From an uncultured Fluviicola sp. (lineage in GTDB: Bacteria > Bacteroidota > Bacteroidia > Flavobacteriales_D > Crocinitomicaceae), in assembly GCF_902168135.1 (NCBI RefSeq), contig NZ_CABHOL010000044.1, forward strand, positions 1-64,000: DNA of 64,000 nt. Reading direction: 5' to 3'. Position 1 is the first letter of the stretch, and every line of letters begins with the position of its first letter. A program made the position numbers and the translations under genes. Shown here piece after piece: positions 11,301-19,968 of this stretch. The notes under the pieces were generated by a model. That model made no database searches. It was not told where the DNA came from and saw only the letters and a list, made by a program, of their open reading frames with translations.

Positions 11301-12687
11301 TGTAATTACCTATACAACTTATGTTAGTACAGCCGGAAACAGCAAGTGTACTGAAATTCGGATCGGGGTCGCAATCAAAAATTCCCGGAGCATTCAATGG
11401 AGTTGCCCCCGCATAGAGCAGATCCCTGAACTTGAAATCCGATGAATTAATCCCGAGGATGTGCGTCAATTCGTGAAGGAGTACGCTGTAAAGGTCATAT
11501 TCCCCACCCGCAGGCATTCCAGGATAATTCATGTTAAAGTTTGAAACTGCCGGATTGAGGTAAATAGCCCCGATCGGGATTGTCATGTAATCACCATATG
11601 GAAAATAAGTGGTTGCCAACTGAACCATGGGGATCTGCGAACACCCCTGACTGAGGAGATTAATGTCTTCGGGCTGAACATTTTGAGATGCAACTCCCAA
11701 AGCATTTGTGTACCAATTAAGATCAACCCAGGATTGAGGATAAGCACTTAAAGAAACTCCCATTCGCTGGTTCACATTTCCACAGCTTGCATCGACAAAA
11801 TTTCGGTTTAAAAATGCATCTATATCCTCCAATAATTCGACCGCTGTGTTAATTACATCCGCTGAATTAGCTGCCCACACAGGTGTTGCATATGCTGAGC
11901 CGTCAAAATATGTCAGTACAAATTTGGTCCCGACATTGATTGATACCGTTTTATTTCCGGCATTCTGCATCTTTTTCAGTTCACTGACAGGATCAAAAGT
12001 TTCTTGTATTACTTCACAAAATTTTCGCTGATGGTCTAAACGCATTTCACAAGGCTTGGAAGGTTCCGATTCTTCTCCGTTAAGGGTATAAGTTACGGAC
12101 ATAGCTATTTCATCGCCGGGAAGAAGTGTAATCCCCACAGCAGATAAATAAATGAAATTATTTGTTGTACAAGGTGATACATAGGTTTGACCGTTTGTCA
12201 AATTCGTAATGTAGAATGTATAGCATGTTGCGTTGTATATTGGTTCGGCAGAAATCCGAAGATCTAAATCCGTAATAACCGAACCGCAAATTCCTTCTTT
12301 CAGTGCAATTTCCTTGGGAGGCAGTCCCAATGCAAATTCACACATATTCGTCCAGTCCGTATAAGAGCCTTTGGAGGATCCGGAATACTTGATGCGCACT
12401 TTTGTATGATAACTGCTTGAATAAGTAATGATACTTGCAAATGCATTCAACTGGATCGAATTGGAAGCACTTACCAATGTCAATGAATTACCGGTGGTAA
12501 TATTCTTCAGTTCAAACTCGTATTCAAGGGCTCCGGGATATACCTGGGTGGAAATAAAACCGTCCGTTGAAATGGTTGAACAGTTTTCGATAGTGTTGGC
12601 AAACTTGACCGGTGAAGTTTGTGCGTTGGATTGCGTGGTTATACTTATTGCCAATAAGATACACAGCGCGACGAAGGCAGTTCTCAT
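8347..12687 (-). CDS. large secreted protein with zinc-metalloprotease motif and T9SS C-terminal domain
   Basis: 1446 aa; signal peptide MRTAFVALCILLAISITTQSNAQ; YSVLLHELTHILGINSSDF (HExxHxxG); C-terminal SLFPNPGKGLFTVKAEGSYRITIRDIHGKVV...GIYLVEVTGE. Confidence 0.85.
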   Translation of the reverse strand: MRTAFVALCILLAISITTQSNAQTSPVKFANTIENCSTISTDGFISTQVYPGALEYEFELKNITTGNSLTLVSASNSIQLNAFASIITYSSSYHTKVRIKYSGSSKGSYTDWTNMCEFALGLPPKEIALKEGICGSVITDLDLRISAEPIYNATCYTFYITNLTNGQTYVSPCTTNNFIYLSAVGITLLPGDEIAMSVTYTLNGEESEPSKPCEMRLDHQRKFCEVIQETFDPVSELKKMQNAGNKTVSINVGTKFVLTYFDGSAYATPVWAANSADVINTAVELLEDIDAFLNRNFVDASCGNVNQRMGVSLSAYPQSWVDLNWYTNALGVASQNVQPEDINLLSQGCSQIPMVQLATTYFPYGDYMTIPIGAIYLNPAVSNFNMNYPGMPAGGEYDLYSVLLHELTHILGINSSDFKFRDLLYAGATPLNAPGIFDCDPDPNFSTLAVSGCTNISCIGNYTNDPVYAPPVFDQGSSLSHFPDVCSGSPLGNNVMNPGISMGQVKRFYHQREVNALQDLGFNFTNPFNGVNYTLNNSNYIVGNHDGLLVQSYPDEGFLCDGVTYTPIVHTICDSWPLNLTPLVNDMNATFIQEAVVKTGNANASVTITGANNDQLNFTATQPGVYTIGYLPASTDREGLPTYIQVYVPACSESDLDDLTCNDTPECNQICFGNVYEHILLSGNQFIFPAIYSDNSFKFSCNYQETDQGSTQESCYSSLFFWVNTNPGENYSLSFRRSYSETGATSLGNPHVKSYAYLVKSSDMINGQVNQSSNNFVLPANKQLVYEELFTADNYPIETSSFCFAANDDYDMLVFYNEQINNFSYIRRGDVLVRDLEFMKKEVPVLPTELSGCVPQTLSLGQNLCAVSTNTFSWISQNSNTVLSSNQVYSPGTVTTALDDNYIFNISYPALPSTVITPSQNSSCNFSDTVDITFIECCSGGQTFTHPMTCNSAGRTFGADVDGDNSGAVYYSGAMDPDITFGSQTVSCIALNALEGFLVKFDDFCLSWLVRTDFLYSKLEVSDAGRVFYLGGVDPTKFKYLAQFNAANGSVVWAWNAPPGAQITDFVLDEAASQIIVTGRMTGSGFNYMGTTIPGTVDDIFVLRISYSGAYVAHSVIPVISSVSESRVALKNNNLFVSFATSTTLWRLVKLDYTTLALLASPAPVPISSPGGNFVFNTLEVEGTNSHVMAQFVYDNPVSYNGSVLLNASGVKRTGYIRIDPNTLGALSAIYLADIGFVQGYMFGSDMDVSNGKAVFTYRNTLNEVHVRAVNTATDATLWDKMTVGIGASDWAAVKGVKFAASNVYNTGCFWQNILIDNTNPLSTINPNTTSFYGIKYQENSGTITALSVNDEITEHQNNAELEILGLNNLTDGNWVSLFPNPGKGLFTVKAEGSYRITIRDIHGKVVDQYEGIDQSKFDISERSNGIYLVEVTGERRTQIFKLIKE

Positions 12688-12931
12688 GTAGTTAAAGTTA
12701 AATTATTTAGACGAAAATAATAATTCTGCTCATTCGCCACCTATGTTTTTCAAAAAAAAAGCACACAACTACCTGCTTATGAAGCCTTTCAACTAAAATG
12801 ATATGTCAACTAACACAGTGGTAGCGTGGGAACTTTAAAAAACAGTCTATTCGATTTTTTTTTGTTTTTAAATTTTTCTTTCATAAATTGCAATGAATTA
12901 GCTATCGCTTGTTTTTCACAACTCAATAAAA

Positions 12932-12951
12932 AACGTAAAGTAATTTACGTT
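12932..12951. promoter_or_regulatory. 20-bp inverted repeat aacgtaaa-gtaa-tttacgtt
   Basis: Perfect 8-bp arms ~30 bp upstream of ATG 12983. Confidence 0.4.
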
Positions 12952-12982
12952 GTTTTCATGTTTTAACATAAACATACGAGTT

Positions 12983-14392
12983 ATGAAAAAAAAATTATTT
13001 CTTTTGACCACTATCGCTGTAAGTTCCATTATTCAACTGACAGCCCAGGTAAAAATTGGGGACAATCCCAACACAATTAACGCCAATTCAATGCTTGAAT
13101 TGGAAAGCACCAACAAAGGTTTTTTACCTCCGAGAGTAGCATTGAACAGTCTCACAAGCACTTCTCCCATGACTGCCACAGTCGCTGAAGGAACATTGGT
13201 TTACAGCGTCGGGGGAACACTTCCCAACGGTTATTATTACTGGAATGCCAGCAGATGGGTGATGCTACGGGTAGCACGAGACAATTATGTTCTTGTAAAA
13301 TCTACAGCAGATCTTCCTGCTCCTGTTGCAGGAGTAATTACACTGGTTGCAGGAGTAGAGTATGAAATTAACGGAACAATCTCGCTTTCAAACTCCATCG
13401 ACCTGAACGGTTGTACACTGAAGGGGGATGATTCTGCAAACGATAAACTCATTTACACGGGTACAGGTGCATTGTTTACCGGAAACAAGACCGGGAATAT
13501 TCGTTTCCTGACGCTTACCGCTGCTTCTGGCAGTGTATTTAATATCGACGCACTGGGAACCGCCCAAAACATGCTTGTACAAAACTGTTTTTTTCTCGGC
13601 AGCAGCAGCGTTGGGACTATAGCCGGTGTGGGCGGAACCGTATTCTTTTCCACGGTAGCTTATTTTGTCAACACCAATGGAATCACACTCCAAAATGACA
13701 ACAATGTGGTCCTGAACAATACGCTTTGGGATGCCTCCAATTCGAATACCTACGAAAAATTTGTGGGTACTTTCAATGTCATACAAATACTGGGTGGTGA
13801 CCGTTTAACTACTTCAGCAAACTCAGCCAAAGCTTTAGACATCAGTGGAATAACAAGCATTAATACCGGATCAGCAAAAGTTATCATGTTCATAGGAACA
13901 GGAACTTACGTGGTGGGTACTTTTGGCAACGCCTGGGAAGTGGAAGCTAACGGTCTTCCTACACAGAAGGATGAAGTAGCCGGGGGAAACATCTACATCT
14001 CAACCCCCGTCGCAACGACCTTTTCAGCCTCAGACACACCGGTAAAAGCACAGGGAACAACAACTTCTTCCAATTTGTTCCGCGTAACGAGTCCTGCCAA
14101 TAACAGGCTCACTTATTCAGGAAGTAAGACACGCTCGTTCTACGTTTCAGGCGCAATGAGCATCAGCAATCCCAACAGCAACAGGTTCTTTTCCTTTTAC
14201 ATTGCAAAAAACGGGGTGGTCATTCCTGAGTCGCGCCAGGACGTCAAACTTGTCAACAGCACTGACCAGGTTGCTGTTCCAATTTCCTGTTGGGTGACGA
14301 TGGCACCGGGTGACTATATTGAAGTTTGGGTAGCAAATCAAACTGCAACGACGAGTGTTACTGTTCAAACGTTGAACCTGTCGATCCAATAA
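12983..14392 (+). CDS. secreted protein with tail-fibre-like N-terminus (LELESTNKGFLPPRV)
   Basis: Signal peptide MKKKLFLLTTIAVSSIIQLTAQ; N-terminal NANSMLELESTNKGFLPPRVALNSL motif common in Bacteroidota surface proteins. Confidence 0.75.
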   Translation: MKKKLFLLTTIAVSSIIQLTAQVKIGDNPNTINANSMLELESTNKGFLPPRVALNSLTSTSPMTATVAEGTLVYSVGGTLPNGYYYWNASRWVMLRVARDNYVLVKSTADLPAPVAGVITLVAGVEYEINGTISLSNSIDLNGCTLKGDDSANDKLIYTGTGALFTGNKTGNIRFLTLTAASGSVFNIDALGTAQNMLVQNCFFLGSSSVGTIAGVGGTVFFSTVAYFVNTNGITLQNDNNVVLNNTLWDASNSNTYEKFVGTFNVIQILGGDRLTTSANSAKALDISGITSINTGSAKVIMFIGTGTYVVGTFGNAWEVEANGLPTQKDEVAGGNIYISTPVATTFSASDTPVKAQGTTTSSNLFRVTSPANNRLTYSGSKTRSFYVSGAMSISNPNSNRFFSFYIAKNGVVIPESRQDVKLVNSTDQVAVPISCWVTMAPGDYIEVWVANQTATTSVTVQTLNLSIQ

Positions 14393-14403
14393 AACAGAAG
14401 GTC

Positions 14404-15768
14404 ATGAAAAAGCTCATTATTAGTTGCCTTTTGTTCCTCACCGGAACAGCCGGGATTCATGCCCAGCTCACCAATTCGGGAAATATCCGAACATTTACCG
14501 GTGCGAATGTGACGATTTATGGCGATGTCACCAACAACGGGACTATCGCTGATTCGGGCACACTCGTAACCCTTGCGGGATCCAGCTTACAAACTTTCGG
14601 AGGAAGCAGTGTTACTACTTTGAAGAACCTGCTTCTTAACAATACCAGCGCATCCGGGGTAACACTTGCCCAGGCCCTGAATGTAAGAGGAACTTTGACT
14701 TTTACAGACGGGTACCTCAATACTACTGCTGTCAATCTATTAACAATGACCAGCACATCGGCTGCCAGCGGGGCAAGTAATAACAGCTTCGTATCCGGTC
14801 CGGTTGCTAAGCTTGGAAATACGGCATTTGTATTCCCAACCGGAAAGAACGTGGTCTATGCCCCCATTGCCATTGGGGCTCCCGGGGTCGTAACAGACCA
14901 ATTCACTGCCGAATATTTCCAGGTGTCACCAACTCCAACATACCCAACATCGAGTTTTGAACCGGCTTTGAACCATATTTCCGAATGTGAGTACTGGATG
15001 CTCGACCGGACCACGGGATCTTCCGATGTGGCAGTAACACTCAGCTGGGATACAAGAAGCTGCGGTGTTACCAACCTTTCAGATCTTCGCGTAGCTCGCT
15101 GGGACGGCGCTCAATGGACGGATAAAGGAAACGGTGGCACAACTGGTACAACAGCAGCAGGAACAGTAGTTTCTTCAGCTGCCGTAACAGGTTTCGGACC
15201 ATTCACACTGGCTTCGTCTACCCTGACAAACCCTCTGCCGGTTGAACTAGTGACTTTCGCTGCAAACTGTGAACAGGAGAAAGCTGTCCTTCGATGGAGT
15301 ACTGAAAGTGAGTATAACAACGACTATTTCAGCATTGAAAGCAGTCTCAACGCGCAGGACTGGCAAACAGCTGCCACCATTGAAGGAAGCGGGACAACCA
15401 GCGATTTAAGCAATTATTTATGGGTTGATGCATCCAATCGGGGAAGAGACATGTATTACCGCTTATCCCAAACGGATTACAACGGTACAACGACCGTGCA
15501 TGAACCGGTTTACCTCTCAAGCTGTTCTGAAACGGATAGCAGGCTCAGCATTTACCCCAATCCTGCCAAAAGCGTTGTCAATATCCTGACGGATGAAAAG
15601 ATCACTCAAATACGGATCCTGGATCCGGCTGGAAAGGTTGTTGCCGTTCCGATTGATTATCACTACCAGCAAATCAATTTCGGCGAGCTGCCAAACGGTG
15701 TTTATTTCATCGAGGTAACAACTCCGAAAGCCATTTTTAATGAGAAAGTGGTGATCTCCAGGGATTGA
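14404..15768 (+). CDS. secreted T9SS cargo protein
   Basis: Signal peptide MKKLIISCLLFLTGTAGIHAQ; LPVELVTFAANCEQEKAVLRWSTESEYNNDYFSIE module; C-terminal SIYPNPAKSVVNI...NGVYFIEV. Confidence 0.85.
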   Translation: MKKLIISCLLFLTGTAGIHAQLTNSGNIRTFTGANVTIYGDVTNNGTIADSGTLVTLAGSSLQTFGGSSVTTLKNLLLNNTSASGVTLAQALNVRGTLTFTDGYLNTTAVNLLTMTSTSAASGASNNSFVSGPVAKLGNTAFVFPTGKNVVYAPIAIGAPGVVTDQFTAEYFQVSPTPTYPTSSFEPALNHISECEYWMLDRTTGSSDVAVTLSWDTRSCGVTNLSDLRVARWDGAQWTDKGNGGTTGTTAAGTVVSSAAVTGFGPFTLASSTLTNPLPVELVTFAANCEQEKAVLRWSTESEYNNDYFSIESSLNAQDWQTAATIEGSGTTSDLSNYLWVDASNRGRDMYYRLSQTDYNGTTTVHEPVYLSSCSETDSRLSIYPNPAKSVVNILTDEKITQIRILDPAGKVVAVPIDYHYQQINFGELPNGVYFIEVTTPKAIFNEKVVISRD

Positions 15769-15790
15769 GAAGAATGAAGTCATATTGATT

Positions 15791-15818
15791 AATCCCCGGT
15801 CCGGATGGGTCGGGGATT
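15791..15818 (+). terminator. putative terminator hairpin
   Basis: aatccccg ... cggggatt 8-bp arms after CDS 14404..15768. Confidence 0.55.
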
Positions 15819-15883
15819 TCACATGAATTACCATTTCCTTTAGGTTGTATTATCCTTCCTTCATCCATTTTATCTGCTACGTT

Positions 15884-16192
15884 TTATTCTTCTTTGATTA
15901 ATACAAACAAAAACCTCTCAACGGATCCTATAGTACTCATGGTAACATCTTCAATCTCATATCCCTGATTTAACCAAATATCTACTTCCTGTTTCAAAGC
16001 AACCAAAAAATCAACTTCTCTTCGGTCCATCTCTTTGCTTTCCAACTTATAATCAGGTTGTACAATTTCAATAGTATACCTTGCTGTATTGGTACCTGAA
16101 ATAATTACCGATGATTTCTTTTGCCCGTAGCTGCTTGCCATTCCTAAAAATGAGAGTGTCAGCACACACATCATTGCCTTTAACTTTTTCAT
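15884..16192 (-). CDS. small exported protein
   Basis: Signal-peptide-like MKKLKAMMCVLTLSFLGMASSYGQ; 102 aa; ORF immediately downstream of the OMP gene on the same strand. Confidence 0.6.
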   Translation of the reverse strand: MKKLKAMMCVLTLSFLGMASSYGQKKSSVIISGTNTARYTIEIVQPDYKLESKEMDRREVDFLVALKQEVDIWLNQGYEIEDVTMSTIGSVERFLFVLIKEE

Positions 16193-16208
16193 ATTCTTTG
16201 TTTTAAAC

Positions 16209-18584
16209 TTATTTCTTCCCCGCCCTGCCTGCTTCTCCCGTTGAGCCTGCGCTGCGTTCGTTTACATTCAGTCTTTTGTTGCCAAACTTAAAGGAGCACG
16301 AAAAACGAACTGACTGGGTATCGTAGTAAAAATCATCCTTCACCACGGTTTGGTTTGTGCGGGTGGTTGTTTTAAACCGCAATATACGAAACGGATCGCT
16401 CATTGAAAGTTTCAGGGAAACGCGGTTCTTCAAGAGGTTTTGGGTCAGTGAAAACCCCGTAAACGGGTATTGAATATTTTGTGTGATGTTTTGGTACGAA
16501 GGACTCACATAGGAAACGTAAGCTTTCAAGGTCAGGCTTTCCCGTTTATCCAATACAAAACTGAAATCCAGGTTCAATATCCCCACGAAATTGTTGATAT
16601 TTTGACGTTCAATGACCTGATTAACGCTGGTGTTCGAGAAACTTCCAAGAATCATTGCATCTATTGAAATTCGCTTTTTGATTAGTTTGTAATAACTAAA
16701 CACAAGCGTTGCCGACCGGCTTGAATACAGATTCGCATAAGTAGTTTGCTGCAGCTGGGTCGCGTTATCAAAAATGGTGACAGTGGTTGAGCCTTTGTGA
16801 TCATACCCCAAGTAAAGGTTCATAGTGAAATCCTTCACACTCGTAGTGATCGACATGGAATGATGGACAGACGGTTTCAACAGGGGATTTCCCACTCTAT
16901 AGCTGAAGCTGGAGGTGTAATAGCGAAAAGGATTTAACTCATCATACCCGGGACGGTAAAAATTCCTGGAGTAGGAAAAATTCCATGAATTCCCTTTCTT
17001 GGTTTCGTACATCGCAAAAACTTTGGGAACCAGCTGGAAGTAATTATTAGCTGTTTCAAACCCGGTAGTTGGGGATTTTCCCCGATACATCGTATTCTCC
17101 CCTCTTAATCCCAATTGGAAGGACCATTTTCTGATTTTCCAATCCACACTTGCGTAACCCGCCTGAATGTGCTCCAAATAGTTAAACCCATTGCTTTTCA
17201 GTGTATCAGGCGTTTCCGGGTCGGAAAGATTATTGAATACCGAAAGGTCGTTCCTGCTGTCGGTATAGGAATAACGCACCCCAAAGTTCAGTGTGATCTT
17301 TTTGATCGGATGCACGTAATCCAATCCGCCGGATAAAAAATGGGCATTTGCCGACAACCGGTTAGTCTGAGAACTCAATGAATCCACCTGGTCCGTATTG
17401 TAATATTCGGTTTCATAATTGATCCGCTGCCGGTTGTTATAGTTGGTGTAATCGACATTAAAATCAAGCTTTTTACCGAGCGTATCCAGGCGTTTTGCAA
17501 GACTGAGGTTCAAAGAATGTTTCCCATTGTCCGATCCATCTTTCGTTTGATTATCAATCAACCCAAACAGCCCCCCCGAATTTGCTCTTTTCTCAATTTC
17601 GCTTAAACTGCTGTATATGTACCTGTTAAAACTGGTAAAACCCAGGATACCAATTTCCGTGTTTGAATTCAGTTCGTAATTCATGCCAAGCGCTCCCCTG
17701 AAATCCCGGTATTGCGACAAACTCGTACTATATTCATCCCATTGAAGGGTATCAAAATCGATGTTCTTTTCACCTTTCGGACGGGATTTGCCATTACTGA
17801 AACTTGCATTGGTATACAAGCTGAACTTCCCTTTACGATAAGCATAATTGCCCGAAGCTTCCTGCTGGGAGTAAAACTTTTGACCGATCTCTCCGCGGAC
17901 ACTCCCTTTGCTCAACCGGCTTTTGGAACCGACAGTCAATTTGATATTGATCAATCCCGAGCGGACAGAAGCAGCATATTTAACCGGTGGAATCGGGATT
18001 ATTTCGATGTACTGGATATCTTCCGCTGGAATAGAGCGGATGAAAGAAATGAGAGAAGCACCGTCCAAAGGAATGAGCTTATCATTCATCATCACCTGGG
18101 CTGTTTTTCCATCGGCCAGCTTGATATGATCACCACTGATATAAACTCCCGGAGCAAATTCAATCACGTCCGCGGCATCTCCACCAGCCAATGCCGGGAT
18201 ATCAGCAGGGTTAAAAATCGTACGGTCGACCTTTCTGACAATGATGGGCTGTTTTGCAACAACCACCACGTCTTCCAACACTCCACCATCGTCTATCGTT
18301 AAATCAAACTGAGTATTTCCCTGAACCTTAACTGTGGTATCAATCGATTTAAAAGGCACTTTGATGTGCAATTGGTAGTTGCCATCTGCCAGACTGCCAA
18401 ACTCAAAATGACCGGTAGAATCGGTATGAGTTGTTTGAAGACCGATAGAATCCTTCTCCAGCACCAGTTTACAATAGGTAAATGAAACACCGGATGAAGC
18501 TGAGATTTTCCCGCTCAAACGTGACTGAGCCAACAGGCAGACGGGCAGAAAAAGAAAAAGGAGGTACGCGGTTAGTACTTTCAT
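16209..18584 (-). CDS. outer-membrane beta-barrel protein (TonB-dependent-receptor-like with carboxypeptidase-regulatory-like N-terminal domain)
   Basis: 791 aa; signal peptide; SGKISASSGVSFTYCKLVLEKDSIGLQTTHTDSTGHFEFGSLADGNYQL; plug-like VVVAKQPIIVRKVDRTIFNPADIPALAGGDAADVIEFAPGV; beta-rich C-terminus. Confidence 0.85.
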   Translation of the reverse strand: MKVLTAYLLFLFLPVCLLAQSRLSGKISASSGVSFTYCKLVLEKDSIGLQTTHTDSTGHFEFGSLADGNYQLHIKVPFKSIDTTVKVQGNTQFDLTIDDGGVLEDVVVVAKQPIIVRKVDRTIFNPADIPALAGGDAADVIEFAPGVYISGDHIKLADGKTAQVMMNDKLIPLDGASLISFIRSIPAEDIQYIEIIPIPPVKYAASVRSGLINIKLTVGSKSRLSKGSVRGEIGQKFYSQQEASGNYAYRKGKFSLYTNASFSNGKSRPKGEKNIDFDTLQWDEYSTSLSQYRDFRGALGMNYELNSNTEIGILGFTSFNRYIYSSLSEIEKRANSGGLFGLIDNQTKDGSDNGKHSLNLSLAKRLDTLGKKLDFNVDYTNYNNRQRINYETEYYNTDQVDSLSSQTNRLSANAHFLSGGLDYVHPIKKITLNFGVRYSYTDSRNDLSVFNNLSDPETPDTLKSNGFNYLEHIQAGYASVDWKIRKWSFQLGLRGENTMYRGKSPTTGFETANNYFQLVPKVFAMYETKKGNSWNFSYSRNFYRPGYDELNPFRYYTSSFSYRVGNPLLKPSVHHSMSITTSVKDFTMNLYLGYDHKGSTTVTIFDNATQLQQTTYANLYSSRSATLVFSYYKLIKKRISIDAMILGSFSNTSVNQVIERQNINNFVGILNLDFSFVLDKRESLTLKAYVSYVSPSYQNITQNIQYPFTGFSLTQNLLKNRVSLKLSMSDPFRILRFKTTTRTNQTVVKDDFYYDTQSVRFSCSFKFGNKRLNVNERSAGSTGEAGRAGKK

Positions 18585-18683
18585 CCAGGGACATTAAAGG
18601 AGTTTTCACTGTAGTTCCAAATGCTAATTAAAGCATTTTAGTCTAATAAAAAACAATTTGACAAATAGTTACATTTTAAACAT

Positions 18684-18758
18684 CTGATTTGTGTTCAGAG
18701 ATGCTGAAAAATTTTCAGAAAACCTGAAATTTTGTCACTGAAACTGAAAAAATATCAG
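18684..18758. promoter_or_regulatory. array of four 15-bp dyads CTGA-N7-TCAG at exact 20-bp spacing
   Basis: 18684 CTGATTTGTGTTCAG, 18704 CTGAAAAATTTTCAG, 18724 CTGAAATTTTGTCAC (last base differs), 18744 CTGAAAAAATATCAG. Confidence 0.75.
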
Positions 18759-18770
18759 CTTTATTCTGAC

Positions 18771-18786
18771 TGGCATTTTGTTTGAT
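18771..18786 (+). promoter_or_regulatory. sigma54-like -24/-12 promoter
   Basis: TGGCATT-TTGT-TTGAT against consensus TGGCACG-N4-TTGCW; upstream of hsp20 (ATG 18839). Confidence 0.4.
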
Positions 18787-18838
18787 TCTAACTGATTGTA
18801 AGTTATTTATAATTATTGTTTAACTAAAAAAGTTGGTT

Positions 18839-19285
18839 ATGAATCTGGTAAAAAAGAATGGGAACAGATTTCCCTCATTTTCCCCGATGTTCGACGATTT
18901 TTTTGGACGCGAACTTTTTAACTGGGGAAACAACAATTATTCTTCAACAAGCACAACTATGCCATCGGTGAACATTCGGGAGACGGGTGAAAATTACGAA
19001 GTTGAAGTTGCGGCACCCGGCATGGACAAAAAAGATTTCAAGATTACGCTTGACGGCAACCTGCTGACGATTTCTTCCTTCAAGCAGCAAAGCAGTGAGG
19101 AAACAGAAGATCGCTATACACGCAGGGAGTTCAGTTATCAGTCCTTCCAGAGAAGTTTTCAGCTTCCAAAAGATGTGGTAGATCAGGATAAAATAAGTGC
19201 CCGTTATGAAAATGGCCTGCTGAACTTGTCTATTCCTAAAAAGGAAGAAGCCAAAAAAGCTCCCAAACTGATTGAAATTGCGTAA
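18839..19285 (+). CDS. Hsp20/alpha-crystallin small heat-shock protein
   Basis: PSVNIRETGENYEVEVAAPGMDKKDFKITLDGNLLTISS...YENGLLNLSIPKKEEAKK: ACD fold motifs. Confidence 0.95.
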   Translation: MNLVKKNGNRFPSFSPMFDDFFGRELFNWGNNNYSSTSTTMPSVNIRETGENYEVEVAAPGMDKKDFKITLDGNLLTISSFKQQSSEETEDRYTRREFSYQSFQRSFQLPKDVVDQDKISARYENGLLNLSIPKKEEAKKAPKLIEIA

Positions 19286-19300
19286 TCTGTTGCGCAATAC

Positions 19301-19339
19301 AAACAAAGAGGCTGTCTTAAAAAGACAGCCTCTTTGTTT
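19301..19339 (+). terminator. strong terminator after hsp20
   Basis: aaacaaagaggctgtctt / aagacagcctctttgttt, 18-bp perfect stem, 3-nt loop. Confidence 0.85.
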
Positions 19340-19477
19340 GGTTAAACTTCCAACACCTCTAATATCCTCTTGTCTCCCTACTTACCTTACAGTTTTCGCA
19401 CTAACGTTTGTCACTGTTTCGTCTTCACCCGCTTTGCGGCCTCTTGCCGAGGCCCAAAAAGTAGCAAAAACGCCTTT

Positions 19478-19702
19478 TGCACAATTACAGCTTTCAGACA
19501 ACCAACCGATCCGGACCAATCCACGAAAAGGAGGGATCAGGATCCAAAATGCAATCCTGTAGCCGTTTTACAAACACTACAGGATTAACACTTTTCGGGA
19601 TTGCTAACCAGATCGGCTGGTTGTCACTTCTTCAAAAAGATGTGAAGGACGGGTAATGATTGGAAGATTCTGTGCTATTCCTACAGGTCGTGTAATTGTG
19701 CA
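19478..19702. repeat. nested imperfect inverted-repeat element (possible MITE remnant or structured RNA)
   Basis: Nested arms: 19478-19489/19691-19702 (12 bp perfect), 19497-19514/19608-19625 (16/18), 19518-19530/19591-19602 (12 bp with one bulge), 19553-19562/19577-19586 (10 bp perfect). Confidence 0.55.
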
Positions 19703-19968
19703 TGTTCACAGCTAATCCCAATCAGCCAAAAAGGTTAAATCTTTAATTTTCAAAAAGTAATCTTCTGGTTTTTTGGAACAGTTTCAAAACCCTATGAAAT
19801 AAAAAAGAAGCAATCTTTTTAATGGCCAACAATGATTTCAAATCGACATCCGCGAATGTTCACCACATCAAAAATTCAACGATAAACAGCTAAAATGTGA
19901 TTAAAAATGATTCGTGCAACTCCGAAATCGGATAAGCGTCTTAAATCTGAACACACATATTCAAGACT

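Noticed and set aside
17712-18302. 196-aa plus-strand ORF
   Set aside because: Antisense to the well-supported OMP gene 16209..18584; no recognisable domain.
19272-19562. 96-aa and 72-aa ORFs downstream of hsp20
   Set aside because: They run through the hsp20 terminator and the inverted-repeat element; better explained as non-coding repeat DNA.
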